Assembly: GCA_002812745.2 (NCBI GenBank)
Contig: NCSJ02000087.1
Location: 1-64,000 of the forward strand
From: Scytalidium lignicola
Lineage: Eukaryota > Ascomycota > Leotiomycetes
Direction: 5' to 3'
DNA: 64,000 nucleotides
In this document: positions 1 through 13,477 of the stretch, piece by piece
How the letters are laid out: every line of letters begins with the position of its first letter
Numbering within the stretch: the first letter of the stretch is position 1
The notes under the pieces: generated by a model
Told to the model about the DNA's origin: nothing
Databases searched by the model: none
What the model saw: the letters and a program-made list of their open reading frames with translations, nothing else
Program-made: the position numbers and the translations under genes

Positions 1-931
1 CAAAACAATCTGTCGTGCTGCACCAACACGAACCACCACAAGCCCACCCGGCCACCCCTTCTCCTGACAGTTTGTCTCTTCCTTCTCCAACCTCCACCTC
101 CCTTTCCTCCTTTCCCTTTTTTCCTCTTTCCCTCGTTCCCTCTTAATCACCTTTTCTCTTCCCTTTCGACAATCTTCCCAGCAACCCTTTCTTTTGCTGT
201 TCGATTGTCTGGTAAACCTCTCCTGTTCCTGCCACAGCCATCGCTGTTGCGTTCTACTCGTTAACCCAACGCTCGTTCGCCAGCCGCTATTCTTGCCATT
301 CACCTTTCCACCCACGCGCGTTTCGATTCGTCGGCACGCTTACCTCACTTTGGCCAGGAGAAGGGGGGCATCGACCAAGCAACACAACAGGATTCAGCAC
401 AACAACATCTTGGTTCCTTCACCTCTTATCCTTCCCTCCCCCAATTTTTTTGCTTTTTTGCGCTTGCAAACCACGCCTGCCAAAGCAACCAACCCGCCTT
501 CTCTAGATAATTGAAAAAGAGAAGAAGAAAGAAGNAAAAAAAAGGACGGCTCACCCATTCGTTACCACTATCAACAAAACAATCTACACAGACGTTGCTC
601 ATTTTTCGCACGTCTCTTTCATTTCGTTCATCTCAGTTCACGTTTTCGGTCTTCGACGCTCTATCTGATTCACTGGTCTGCACGCTGGTTTCGTCTTGCC
701 TTAATTACTGTACCATCAACAAATCAATCCGAGAAAAGGAACGACCCTCACCGATGTGCCCATAAATTGTGAGTACTTGTTTCCATTTCCTCTGGCTCCC
801 TACGTCTTGCTCCCTTCGATCAGCAAGGGGGAATGTCGCAACACCTACTTCTTCCACAGTCCAATGTAATTTGAACTGATGCTAACCAAACGTGCCTTCA
901 ACCCTTAAGCTTTGTATTTTAGGTCGCAATC
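1..931 (+). promoter_or_regulatory. FKS1 upstream region and leader with probable 5'UTR intron
   Basis: No convincing gene lies here. The stretch is very rich in C and T on the + strand (roughly 60-300 and 560-700), as expected for a fungal leader. A GTGAGT donor at 769 and a TTTTAG acceptor ending at 922 suggest an intron in the 5' UTR that finishes nine bases before the FKS1 start codon at 932. Small open frames here are low-complexity. An N sits at 535 before an A run. Confidence 0.5.
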
Positions 932-3900
932 ATGTCTGGACATCCGCAAGGTCACTACGACGAGGGCTACGGCCAGGCCCAGGGCCAGGGCCAGCATTAT
1001 GGTAACACCGATTCTTACTATCAAGATGATCACGGCCAGGAATACTATGACCACAATGACCACAATGGTGGCTACAGTGATCAGCATGGCCATCCCCAAG
1101 GCGAGGGATATTATGATGAATCGTCAGTTCCACCCCCTCCCTTCATCCACCACCTTGATTTTTGTTACCGGATGATCCGGGTCGACTAACCAAAACTACA
1201 GAGGGTATTACAATGCGGATGCCCATAATCCATATCAGCAAGACGGAGGTTACTACGAAGGCGGCCACGAGCAAGGCGGCCACGAGCAGGGTGGTCATTA
1301 TCAGGATGAATACTACAATGACCAGTACTATGACCAAGGAGCCGCTCACACCGGCCCGCAGCCAAGACGCCCGGGCGATTCCGAAGAGGATTCCGAGACG
1401 TTCAGTGATTTTACCATGAGATCTGATATGGCTCGTGCTACCGATATGGACTACTATGGTCGCGGTGACGAGCGATACAACAGTTACAACGAGAGCCAAG
1501 CGGGTGGGCGTGGCTACCGTCCCCCGTCCTCTCAAGTCTCGTATGGCGGCAACCGATCTTCTGGCGCTTCGACACCAAATTATGGCATGGATTACAACAA
1601 TGTCCTTCCAGCAGGACAGCGTTCCCGAGAACCCTACCCTGCCTGGACCTCGGATGCCCAGATTCCTCTCTCCAAGGAGGAAATTGAGGATATCTTCCTT
1701 GATCTCACCGCGAAATTCGGATTTCAGCGCGACAGCATGCGTAACATGTACGACCACTTCATGACTCTCCTGGACTCTCGAGCGTCTCGCATGACTCCGA
1801 ACCAAGCCCTGCTTTCCCTCCACGCGGATTATATTGGAGGCGATAATGCCAATTACCGAAAATGGTATTTCGCTGCCCATCTGGACCTGGACGACGCAGT
1901 TGGATTTGCCAATATGAAACTCGGCAAGGCAAATCGGGCGACGCGCAAGGCCCGCAAAGCTGCAAAGCAGAAGGCAGGCGCAGATCCGGCAAATGAGCAA
2001 CAAACCCTGGAGCAGCTCGAGGGAGACAACAGTTTGGAAGCGGCCGAGTACCGTTGGAAGAGCCGCATGAACCGCATGTCTCAACATGACCGAGTGCGCC
2101 AGGTTGCCCTGTACCTATTGTGCTGGGGTGAGGCCAACCAAGTGCGTTTCATGCCCGAATGCATGTGCTTCATTTTCAAGTGTGCAGATGACTACCTAAA
2201 TTCTCCTGCTTGCCAGAACATGGTGGAGCCCATCGAGGAGTTCACCTACCTTAACAATGTCATAACCCCTCTCTACCAGTACTGTCGAGATCAGGGTTAC
2301 GAGATCCAGGATGGGAAGTATGTCCGTCGCGAGCGAGATCACAATAAGATCATTGGTTACGATGATTGCAATCAGCTTTTCTGGTACCCCGAAGGAATTG
2401 AGCGCATTGTGATGGAGGATAAGTCCCGAATTGTTGATCTCCCTCCTGCTGAGCGTTACCTGAAGCTCAAAGATGTGGCCTGGAAGAAGGTTTTCTTCAA
2501 GACCTATCTGGAAACTCGATCTTGGTTCCATCTCATCGTCAACTTCAACCGCATCTGGGTTATTCATATCACCGCCTTCTGGTTTTACACTGCGCACAAC
2601 TCTCCTACCATTCTGGTCAAGGGTTATGAACAGGAACGCAACCAGCCCACACCCGGATCTGCACAGTGGTCTTCGGTCGCTCTGGGTGGAGGTATTGCAA
2701 CGCTGATCATGATTGCTGCTACTATTGGCGAATGGCTGTATGTTCCTCGTAGATGGGCCGGAGCTCAGCACCTTACAAGACGACTTCTATTCCTTCTCGT
2801 GGTCCTGGTTCTCAATGTAGCCCCTAGTGTGTACATATTCATCGTCAAGGACACTCAGCACACAAAGATTGCCTTGATTCTCGGAATTGTACAGTTCTTC
2901 ATCGCGCTGGCATCATTTGTATTCTTCTCTGTCATGCCTCTCGGTGGATTATTTGGAAGTTATATGTCGAACAAATCCAGAAAATACGTCGCTAGTCAGA
3001 CATTCACAGCTAGCTACCCGCGTCTGAAAGGAAACGACATGTGGATGTCCTACGGTCTTTGGGCCGTTGTTTTTGGCGCGAAACTTGGAGAATCATACGC
3101 ATATCTGACGTTGTCTTTCCGTGACCCTATCAGATATCTGTCGAACATGCCGATCCGGCATTGTCTCGGAGACAAGATAATTGGCGAACATCTCTGCCAT
3201 ATTCAGCCGAAGATCCTACTCGGGTTGATGTTTGTGACTGATCTGTGTCTGTTCTTCCTGGATACCTACTTGTGGTATATCATCTTGAACTCAGTCTGCT
3301 CCGTGGCTAGATCCTTCTATCTCGGTATTTCTATCTGGACCCCTTGGAGAAACGTCTTTTCCCGACTCCCTAAGCGTATCTATTCAAAGGTGCTTGCCAC
3401 CACCGACATGGAGATTAAGTACAAGCCGAAAGTGTTGATCTCACAGATCTGGAACGCCATTGTTATTTCTATGTATCGAGAGCACCTTCTGGCAATTGAT
3501 CATGTACAAAAGCTTCTTTATCATCAGGTACCTTCGGAGCAAGAAGGGAAGAGGACATTGCGCGCTCCAACGTTCTTCGTATCTCAGGAAGATCATTCGT
3601 TCAAGACCGAATTTTTCCCCAGCCAAAGCGAGGCCGAGCGACGTATCTCCTTCTTTGCGCAGTCACTCTCGACCCCAATTCCCGAACCAGTTCCCGTTGA
3701 CAACATGCCCACTTTTACCGTCTTCATTCCTCACTACAGTGAAAAGATTCTGCTCTCTCTTCGAGAAATCATTCGCGAGGATGAACCATACTCTCGTGTT
3801 ACTATGCTGGAATATTTGAAGCAGCTCCATCCACACGAGTGGGACTGTTTTGTAAAGGATACAAAGATTCTGGCGGATGAGACGTCTCAATTCAATGGCG

Positions 3901-6891
3901 ATAATGAAAAGGGCGAGAAGGACACTGCGAAGAGCAAGATAGACGACCTGCCGTTTTATTGTATTGGTTTCAAATCAGCTGCTCCGGAGTACACTCTTCG
4001 CACTCGAATTTGGGCTTCGTTGCGTTCGCAGACACTCTACCGTACCATTTCTGGGTTTATGAACTATAGCCGTGCGCTCAAGCTACTGTACCGTGTCGAA
4101 AATCCCGAGGTGGTTCAAATGTTTGGTGGTAACTCCGACAAACTGGAACGTGAGCTAGAGCGTATGGCTCGTCGCAAGTTCAAGATTGTGGTCTCAATGC
4201 AACGCTATGCGAAATTCAAGAAAGAGGAGATGGAGAACACCGAATTCCTTTTGCGCGCCTATCCCGATCTTCAGATTGCCTACCTTGATGAGGAGCCTCC
4301 TGTAGCAGAAGGCGAGGAGCCTCGTCTCTACTCAGCCTTGATCGATGGCCACTCGGAAATTATGGAGAACGGAATGCGTCGTCCCAAGTTCCGTGTTCAA
4401 CTTTCTGGAAATCCAATTCTCGGCGACGGAAAGTCAGACAACCAGAACCATGCCATCATATTCTACCGCGGTGAATACATTCAACTGATCGATGCCAACC
4501 AGGACAACTATCTCGAGGAATGCCTGAAAATCCGTAGCGTCCTTGCTGAGTTTGAGGAAATGACTGCTGATAACGTATCGCCATATACGCCCGGTGTTGA
4601 CAATCCGAAGACCAACCCAGTTGCTATCTTGGGTGCTCGTGAATACATTTTCTCGGAAAATATTGGTATTCTTGGTGACGTTGCAGCTGGAAAGGAACAG
4701 ACTTTCGGTACTCTCTTCGCTCGGACACTCGCGGCCATTGGTGGTAAGCTGCATTATGGCCATCCTGATTTCCTCAATGGTATCTTCATGACAACAAGAG
4801 GTGGCGTCTCAAAGGCTCAGAAGGGTCTACATCTCAACGAAGATATTTACGCCGGTATGACTGCACTCCTCCGAGGTGGTCGCATAAAACATTGCGAATA
4901 CTACCAGTGTGGTAAAGGTCGTGATCTGGGATTTGGCTCCATCTTGAACTTCACAACCAAGATCGGAACGGGTATGGGCGAACAAATGCTTTCTCGCGAA
5001 TACTATTACCTGGGCACTCAGTTACCTTTAGATCGCTTCCTCTCCTTCTACTACGCTCACGCCGGCTTCCATCTTAACAACATGTTCATCATCTTGTCCG
5101 TGCAGATGTTTATGATCTGTTTAATCAATCTGGGAGCTTTGAGGAGCCAGACCATTTCTTGCAACTACAACAAAAACGTCCCAATCACTGATCCCCTGTT
5201 CCCGACTGGCTGCGCAAACACCGACCCAATCATGGACTGGGTATACCGTTGCATTATCTCCATTGTTATTGTGTTCCTGATCTCTTTCGTTCCTCTTATC
5301 GTGCAGGAGCTGACGGAACGTGGTTTCTGGCGTGCATCTACTCGTCTTGCAAAGCAGTTTTGCTCGATATCGCCGTTCTTCGAAGTGTTTGTTTGCCAGA
5401 TATATGCCAACGCTGTGCAGCAGGATCTCTCTTTTGGTGGTGCAAGATATATCGGTACCGGTCGTGGTTTCGCTACCGCACGTATCCCATTCGGTGTCTT
5501 GTTCTCTCGTTTCGCTGGTCCGGCCATCTACTTGGGTGCTCGATCACTGATGATGCTGTTGTTTGCCACGGTGACGGTCTGGCAGCCAGCGTTGACTTAT
5601 TTCTGGATCTCGCTGCTCGCCATGTGTGTCTCACCATTTCTCTACAACCCTCACCAGTTCTCATGGAATGATTTCTTCATCGATTACCGTGACTTCTTGA
5701 GGTGGCTTTCCAGAGGTAATTCACGAAGCCATTCGTCCTCCTGGATTGCTTACTGTCGTCTTTCTCGAACTCGGATTACTGGCTACAAGCGCAAGATTCT
5801 GGGTGATCCTTCTTCTAAGCTATCCGGTGACGTACCAAGGGCGCCGTTTGCCAATCTCTTCTTCGGTGAGATCTTTGCTCCATTAATCATGGTTGCAGTC
5901 ACGTTGATCCCGTATCTATTCATGAATGCTCAAGTTGGAGTTATTGCCGAGCATAATCCCGATGTGGTTTTACAACCGACTAATGCCCTCATTCGTGTCG
6001 GTCTTGTTGCTCTTGCTCCCATCGCAATCAATGCAGGTGTACTGGCAGCATTCTTTGGCATGGCCTGTTGTATGGGTCCGGTCCTCAGCATGTGTTGCAA
6101 GAAATTCGGTTCCGTCTTAGCAGCCATTGCTCACGCTATCGCTGTCATCATGATCCTCGTATTCTTTGAAGTTATGTTCTTCTTAGAAGGTTTCAGCTTT
6201 ACGAAGACTATGAGTGGAATGATTGCAGCCTGTGCTATCCAACGATTCATCTACAAACTCATCATCTGTCTTACGCTTACGAGGGAGCTCAAAACGGACA
6301 CCGCAAACATTGCTTTCTGGACTGGTAAATGGTATTCAATGGGTTGGCACACAGTATCCCAACCAGCTCGAGAGTTCCTTTGCAAGATTACGGAACTCGG
6401 CATGTTTGCTGGCGATTTCATACTAGGACATGTTCTCCTCTTCCTTATGCTTCCAGTGATTGCCATTCCTAAGATAGATATGGTTCACTCCGTCATGCTC
6501 TTCTGGCTCCGACCTAGGTATGTACAGATTTGGAGTATTCTTGTTAATATAAACGTACTAACCACTATATAAATATAGTCGACAGATCAGACCACCAATC
6601 TATTCCACGAAACAGTCGAAGTTGCGCAAGCGCCGTGTCTGGCGATATGCCATCATGTATTTTGTCATGCTAATTATCGCTGTTGCAATCGTTGCCGGTC
6701 CCATTGTTGCTGGCAAGAAGCTCTTAACCGACAGTTTGATCAAAGACATTCCCCAGCAGTTGTTCCAGCCGATCGGTCTCCACAACAACGATACGCTAAA
6801 CAGAACGGAAACTGGTACTGGTGCAGTGTCATCTGGTGCCGCAGCTGCAACAACATCAGCAGGATCTGGATTCAAGATTCGGTTGTACTAG
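932..6891 (+). CDS. fks1: 1,3-beta-glucan synthase catalytic subunit (GT48)
   Basis: Three exons: 932-1122, 1202-6517 and 6579-6891 (1939 aa), joined by GTCAGT..AG and GTATGT..AG introns; the second has a TACTAAC branch site. The enzyme polymerises UDP-glucose into wall 1,3-beta-glucan at the plasma membrane, normally with Rho1. The N-terminal ~190 residues are rich in Gly, Tyr, Gln and His. The FKS1 domain follows (about 345-455), then a first membrane cluster from about 505, a large cytoplasmic catalytic region (about 850-1330) and a C-terminal membrane cluster. The first echinocandin hot-spot region reads YLTLSFRDP starting at Tyr698; the second begins at Asp1409 (DWVYRC). Length is normal for filamentous fungi. 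The last exon holds one more membrane helix and a short Ser/Ala/Thr tail. No frame breaks. Confidence 0.97.
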
Positions 6892-7548
6892 ATTCCCCGA
6901 AATAAAACAAACAAACNAAAAAAAAGNTTTCGCTGGTAATAGTTACCACCAAAAATTGAAGGGGGTTTGTGAACAAATACATCACGATGGCTCTGGTGGC
7001 CGGAGAGAGATATTTTAGTAAACGGGGGTTGTTTTCATATAGTTGTTTTCGGTGTTGGTATGGTACATGGCTTAGACATTTGTTGCTTTCCTTTCTGCTC
7101 TCTGTAACGACTCATACGTCTTCTCGTTTGCAAGGTTCCCTACGCTTTCGAGCAGTTGTAGCTTGATAACGGCTGTAGTTTTGATGCAGCATGATCATAC
7201 TAATTAAATTGTATACATGAACATGATCCATATTGTATGATCAGCCAGTGTTCTGAGTTGTGTTAGTAAAGCGCTACAAGTTGTAAGAATGAAATTTTTA
7301 ATAAGTTAAAACGGTAATTAGTTTAATATTTACCTCAGATTTGCGTTGGCATCCCTTGGAAGAAAAGTACTATTATGTAATCAGGGGTTCGCATTCCCAT
7401 TCGGGGACCGCGGCATGAAACGCAAGGTAATTACACGTAAAAAAAAAAAAACGCAACACNAAAAAAAGGATTATTAGGGGGAATTGTTTACATCAATCTT
7501 TTATTGTATACTTGTTCAGCAGGAGGATTAATCCCACCGCAATTGAAG
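6892..7548. other. Spacer between FKS1 and LCB1
   Basis: This holds the FKS1 3' UTR and the LCB1 promoter/leader. I see no gene. It contains several A runs, three of them preceded by an N (6917, 6927, 7460). Confidence 0.5.
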
Positions 7549-9369
7549 ATGGAGCTCCAGGACGCCCAGAAGTACTTTCTCAGATCTGTCCATGAGATCA
7601 CCGATAGCTTTCAAAAGGTTCCAGGGTCTGCAATCATCATCCGTTACATCAAGTCCAGCTATCAAGATGACCCGGTGCGCTCGGCCATTGAGTTGATCTT
7701 GGTGGTATTTTTCATTCGATACCTCCTGGCTCCGTCTTATGCTACTCATAATGGCAACTTTGTGGAACTTACGGAAGAGGTATGCATTGCGAGTGTGACG
7801 CCCAGATTCCAAAACTGACATGCGACGAACACAAAAAGGAGATTGATAATCTTGTTGATGAATGGCAACCTGAGCCTCTCGTCGCCGCTCAGACTGCCTT
7901 CGAAGAGGCTGAACAGGAAAAGCTTCCTGTAATTGTGGGGTGAGCGGGTGTTGCTTGATTCTATCTCTCCAGATTAAAACTGACACAGATGGTAGTCCAA
8001 CGGGTCCGAAAGTCAAGCTCTCCAACGGCAGGACCGTTACCAACCTCGCATCATATAACTTTTACAACTTCGTGAGCAGCGATCAGGTTAAGGAGAAGGC
8101 GATCCAGACCCTTCGGACATACGGCGTTGGGCCCTGCGGTCCTCCCCAGTTCTATGGCACCCAGGATGTACACATGAAGATCGAGGCAGATATTGCATCA
8201 TTTTTAGGGACCGAAGGGTGCATCGTGTATGCGCACGCATTCTCCACTATTTCAAGCGTCATTCCTGCCTTCTGTAAAAGAGGGGATATTATTGTTGCTG
8301 ACCGAGCTGTCAACTACGCCATTCGAAAGGGACTTCAGATTTGTAGAAGCACAATTAAATGGTATGAGCACAACAACATGGAGGATTTGGAGCGGGTTCT
8401 ACAAAAGGTTATCAAGGAGCAAGCAAAGAAGCCTCTGACCAGGCGGTTCATTGTTACGGAAGGTTTATCCGAAACTGTCGGCGACTGCGTTGATCTCCCA
8501 AGACTTGTAAGCCAATATATGATCTTTCCCCATGCAGGAGTTCATTCTAACGAGAGCACTAGGTTGAGCTCAAACAGCGATACAAATTCCGTCTGATGTT
8601 GGATGAGACGTGGTCGTTCGGAGTCCTAGGCAGAACAGGTCGCGGTATTACGGAAGCCCAGAACGTCGATCCGTCTCAGATTGATATGATAATTGGATCT
8701 CTCGCAGGTCCTCTGTGTTCTGGAGGTGGTTTCTGTGCTGGATCCACCGATGTAGTTTCGCATCAACGTATCACATCGGCAGCATATACTTTCTCCGCTG
8801 CTCTCCCGGCAATGCTTGCCACTACCGCCAGCGAGACGATCAACATGATCCAGTCCAACCCGGAGATTTTGGTACACTGTCGTGAGAACATCAAGGTCAT
8901 GAGAGGCCAGCTAGACCCCCGGAGCGATTGGGTGCATTGCACTAGCTCGCCCGAAAACCCCGTCATGCTCCTTGTTCTCAAGCCAGACGTGATCAATTCC
9001 AGACGGTTGAGCATGGTAGACCAGGAGCGTCTCTTGCAAGAATGTGTAGATGAGGTCGGTGCCCCCCTCCCCTCTCCTTGTGAAAAGCATTTTACGAGGC
9101 AGAGTTCGAGTAATTACTAACACTGCGTGTGTGGTAAATAGTCAGCCGCGAATGGGGTATTGATTACACGGCTCAAGAGTATGCCGGTTGCGGTGAACAG
9201 CACGGCAAAGGATGAGGAATGGAAGCTTCAACCGGCCTTGAAAGTATGTGTGACGACTGGTCTCTCAAAAAAGGAGATTGAGAAGGCGGGGATCGTGATT
9301 CGACATGCAATCACGAAGGTTTTGACGAGNAAGTCGGGCAGCAAGCTGGCCATACCCGTAGCTGCTTGA
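7549..9369 (+). CDS. lcb1: Serine palmitoyltransferase subunit 1 (LCB1)
   Basis: Five exons: 7549-7779, 7839-7939, 7996-8506, 8563-9054 and 9142-9369 (520 aa). All phases agree, and branch sites such as TTCTAAC and TTACTAAC are visible. With LCB2 it condenses serine with palmitoyl-CoA at the ER, the first step of sphingolipid synthesis. One membrane helix lies near residues 46-63, followed by the aminotransferase class I/II fold. The GPCGPP motif places Cys158 at the position of human SPTLC1 Cys133. As is usual for LCB1 there is no PLP lysine; the region around LDETWSFGVLGRTGRG is in place. The open frame upstream of 7549 has no earlier ATG. An N at 9330 falls in the last codons. If it is a spurious base, as elsewhere in this window, the protein would end at a TAG at 9359-9361 with a different short tail. 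Confidence 0.95.
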
Positions 9370-11704
9370 GTGGGAACCTGGCCTCTTGGGCGGCGGAGGA
9401 AGGGAATAGGAATTGTAACATGATTTCTCATGAGTTTTGGCATGGTATGACGTGATGGGGGGTTTGGAAGACGAGGTGAGAGAGCACTGGCGTTTTGAGG
9501 GAAATACAGGTGACCGTTACGAAATAACCCGTTTAATGTGTAATAGCTTGCAGCGACTGCATGTACCAATACCGAAGAGCATTTTACTCTACCACATACT
9601 TGAATGAATAATTCTTGGAAGAGAAGCTATTATTGTCCCTTTTCTCCCTTTCTCCCTTTCTGCCTTTTTTATACTTGATATATTCTTTAACTTCTCCGTG
9701 GAGGTCTTATCACACACCGGAATGACGGCAGTTGCAGCAATTGGGTGATGGAAGGACAGCAAGACAGGAGCGGGGGAGGTGGGTTTGTTGAATTTTGGGC
9801 ATTGGCAATTAGATTGATTAGTAGAGGTGCAGAGTCAGCAAAAGGAGATGCGAGGCAAGCGGGTGAGTGTTGTGGTGTATAACAAACAACACACATGATT
9901 ACAATGCTAGAGGAGCGGATAGCTGCACAGACAAGGCGGAAGGGAGCAAAGGGGGGGGGGAGGGGGAAGGAGGAAGAAAAGGGTTCTTGTACAAAGGACA
10001 CGTTCTAGAATCTCTCTCTCTCTCTCTATCTCTACAAGACAAGGCGGAGATTCGCTGACAAGGCTTTAGCCTAGCACGTGCCTCGACAGCCGATGGGCGC
10101 CAGCTACGGCACAAGTGTGCTCTGTAGAGGAGGCGGCAGAATCCCATTGGATGGGCCCTTTGGAAGTAGTCTTTTGCGAAGGTGGACGGAAGAGAAGAGG
10201 GCCGAAGCTTAAGAAGTCTCAAGGAAGATCGTGCTGTACATCTCATTCCTCTTTGCTCCTGGGCCCGAGAGAGAGAAGGGCAGTCGAGTGTTACTTAGCA
10301 CTCTTTTTTTTTGTCATTTCGTTCATTTCGTTCATTTCGTCTGTTTGTGTTGTGTAGGAAGCCCAGCCCGATCGTGACGCCATCTGCCGCGGCGCCCCCT
10401 GACTACCGCCCGGCAGCGAGGGCGATCATTCTGCGGAACTTTTTTTTTTTCCTTTGCTGCTTGGCACCGCTTGGCAACCAGAGATCCTCCTCCACCGGAA
10501 GGCCAAGTCTAGATCCAGTATGATCTTGGTACGTACTGTATCTTGGTTCTGTGTACACAATACCATGGACAATTAACACAAACATACACGGCGGATATCT
10601 TTCTTTAATACCAATCCTATTCACTCTCTTCTCGAGTACGAATTCGGTGTTAACCAACCAGTACCGGTAAGTGACCGTCTGGTCGATGCTGGGTGGACTG
10701 CCGGGTGTGGTTTTAGTTTTTTCCACGGTCGAGGGTGTTCAGGCTGAAACACGCCAGCGCCCAGGACCCAACTGCCGCTGATTGGCCCGCCTTTGCTCGC
10801 CCCTCCTCTCTCAAGGACACAGACAGACACACACACATACACGACACATTCGGACAATCGACGCATTCTTCTCTTCCAACCCCAAAATCCCCCCCATCTC
10901 ATCGGTTCATGCGAAGATTGATATGGGCCGAGGTCGCGGATTAGGGTCTGTAGTCTGCAGATCTACCTCTCGAGGGCAAGCATCGCCAGGCACAGCTGGC
11001 ACAAGTACAGTACGTCTTCACGACTCGTGCACTTCCACGCTATTTGTTCCGACCTCGTCCAGACCTGCTCTTGCGGATGGCACAATTTGCTCCAATGCAG
11101 TTAAGTGGCCTAGCCCCGTGGCAATCATGGCAGATGCAAGATCTAGACACCGAAGACTGTAAGACAACCCCCCCGCTCTCGATCCCAGACTCTTGGAGAT
11201 GCCACGCGCTGACAGCGCCCCTCTCTCATCTCATCTCATCCCATCTCATCCCATCCGAACAACCACCCGCGGGAAGATCTTGCTTCCCCCCACTTCTTCC
11301 TCTATAATATCTCCTTTCTCTTTGTCTTACCTTCCTTCTCTCTATCCCTCTTTCTCCCTCTCTCTCTATCTCTATCTCTATCTCTATCTCTCTCGGTCTC
11401 GACGACCTCGAGTATTCTTTCCCTTCCCAGGCGGAACTTGCTGTCACATACACAGATATACACATTCTCTCTCTCGCTGGCTCTGCATTCCACTCCTTCA
11501 ATTGAGACATCGAGCCCAGGCCCTCTCTTAGTTACTACTTCTTCTTCTTCTTCCAAACCCCTCAATCCGCGTCCGAGACAGCGATCCATTCCTTTTTAGC
11601 CTCAACCCCAACCCCATACGCAGCTTGCGCTTTTCAACCTTTCTTTCCACGCACTTCCTTACAGTAACAAGTTAGTCTTCCGTCTTGCTCCTTGCCTTGT
11701 CAAG
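9370..11704. promoter_or_regulatory. Long non-coding region with GH17 promoter and CT-rich leader
   Basis: About 2.3 kb without a supportable gene. It contains a TC repeat at 10011-10027, a G10 run at 9951-9960 followed by G5, and a TATA-like TATAATAT near 11303. A long pyrimidine tract (11218-11400, including TCTCTA units at 11361-11393) precedes the GH17 start. Open frames inside are repeat-driven. A CACGTG lies near 10075. Confidence 0.5.
11361..11393 (+). repeat. TCTCTA microsatellite
   Basis: Consecutive TCTCTA-type hexamers inside a longer CT-rich tract about 310 bp before the GH17 start codon. CT tracts of this kind are common in fungal promoters and leaders. Confidence 0.8.
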
Positions 11705-13042
11705 ATGAAGACTGCGGCTCTCGCCATCTCGGCAATTGCGCTGCTTCAGCTTTCGGTTGCTCAACCGCACGGTATGTAGTCCTGCGATTCCCCCTTACTC
11801 ACTCCAAAATACACGGGCTGTGTATGTGTATGTATGAGAGAGAGAGAGCGAGCACACACGCTAACATAAAGATTTGTAGGACATCGCCATGAGCATTGGA
11901 GAAGACATCAGAAAAGGGACGCCGTTGCCACGGTTGTCGATACTGTCTATGTCCCTGAAGTCATTGTTTGGGTAGACGAGGATGGTAATCCAGTTTCAAC
12001 TGCTACGACCAACGTGCCGGTCCCAACCACATTTGTTTCTTCGTCCCCCGCTGTAGTACCTTCCGCTACTGGCACTCCCGCATCTGCGCCGGCCCCGGCT
12101 CCGGCTCAAGCAGACAATGCTGCTGCCGTGGCACAAGCACCAAGTCCAGCCTCGAGCGCCGCTGCTTCTCCGGCAACTTCATCTGCTACCTCTGCTCCTG
12201 CTCCTGCATACGGAGGAGGTAGTAGTGCTGGTGGAAGCGCAAGTGGGAGTGGATATGGATTTTCCTATTCTCCATACACCGCCTCGGGTGCTTGTAAGAC
12301 GCAAGACCAGGTCAACACCGACTTGGCTGCCATTGGTAGTGGATATTCCATTGTGCGAATCTACGGCACCGATTGCAACCAGGTCCACACCGTGCTCAGC
12401 GCTGCCAAGACCCATGGCTTCAAGCTCTTTGCGGGGGTCTTTGACATCCAAAACTTGAACGACGAGATTAGCATTATTGTATCTGCCGCAAATGGAGATT
12501 GGAGCCAGTTTGATACCATCTCCATCGGGAATGAGCTTGTCAACTCGGGTACAGCAGATGCCGCCACCGTGGTGGCCGCCATTGGCACAGCAAGGGCCCT
12601 GCTGAAAAACGCAGGTTATACTGGCAAGATCGTCACCGTTGATACCCTTGTGGCAACTCGTCAAAATCCTATCCTTTGTGGGGCTTCTGACGTTTGCGCC
12701 GTGAACTCTCACCCCTTCTTTGATGGTAACACTAACGCTGAGGATGCTGGCAACTTTCTTACTACCCAGATCGCTTCTCTCAAATCCGTCCTCGCAGACG
12801 CAAATCAACCCATCTTGATCACCGAGACAGGCTGGCCATCGGCGGGTCAACCCAACGGCGTTGCTGTCCCATCTCCAGCAAACCAACAGACCGCCATCAC
12901 CGCCATCAAATCAGCGTTTGCCTCCAATCCAGCCAGTGTCATCCTCTTCTCCACGTACAATGACCAGTGGAAGCAAGATAGCGCATACACATTCGGTGCC
13001 GAAAAGTTCTGGGGTTTCTTAGGCAATGCACCCTCCGGTTAA
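11705..13042 (+). CDS. Secreted GH17 cell-wall glucanase/glucanosyltransferase-like protein
   Basis: Two exons, 11705-11771 and 11880-13042 (409 aa). The first exon encodes a signal peptide ending near residue 19 (LSVA|QPH). A His/Arg-rich stretch with a Lys-Arg site (HQKRDAV) follows, suited to Kex2 processing, and then a Ser/Ala/Pro-rich linker with Gly-rich spacer to about residue 145. The rest is a GH17 barrel with the likely acid/base Glu241 (SIGNEL) and nucleophile Glu338 (ITETGWPS). This layout matches yeast Scw4/Scw10/Scw11 and the Aspergillus BtgE-type proteins, which act on wall 1,3-beta-glucan. No GPI signal is seen at the C-terminus. The exact reaction (hydrolysis or transfer) cannot be told from sequence. 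Confidence 0.93.
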
Positions 13043-13477
13043 ATTTTACCGGACAATTTGCCTGCTATTACTTGAGTAGGAACGGGAAGGTATCTGGGTT
13101 GGGTTATTTGGGGAGGTCGGGGCGTTCGGCACATGGCAAAACTGGATACACCGGAAATTATAAGGCTTGGGAAATGAAATTTATATAACAGACCTATCAT
13201 ATATATTCATGTCTAAGTCTGGCATGAGACACGCGAATCGTATATCAATTCTCTTCATGTATATAGTTTTATCAAATTCATTCCAAATCAGTCCTCATCT
13301 ATTTCATATCTCATGTCAACGTCCCTCGGAAATATTTTTTATCTCAAATGGTCGCTAAGGGGGGAAGAGTGCTTCCCTTCTCCCTCCCTCCCCCCCGTTC
13401 TTTCTCATTATCAGAGATGGTTTCATACCTACCCATAGCAATTACGGTGGGGAAGGCAAATTTGGCCAAACCCCTCA
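13043..13477. other. Convergent 3' spacer between GH17 gene and OTU1
   Basis: Holds the 3' ends of two converging genes. No coding signal seen. Confidence 0.5.

Noticed and set aside
194..765. Open frames in the FKS1 upstream region
   Set aside because: Pyrimidine-rich leader DNA, non-ATG starts, and an N inside one of them.
7384..7410. GGGGTTCGCATTCCC resembles a tRNA T-arm (B box)
   Set aside because: The loop has the wrong length and no acceptor stem, A box or anticodon arm can be folded from the flanks.
9687..11589. Several overlapping open frames of about 60-126 codons on both strands
   Set aside because: They arise from CT/GA repeats and have repetitive composition, no motifs and mostly non-ATG starts.
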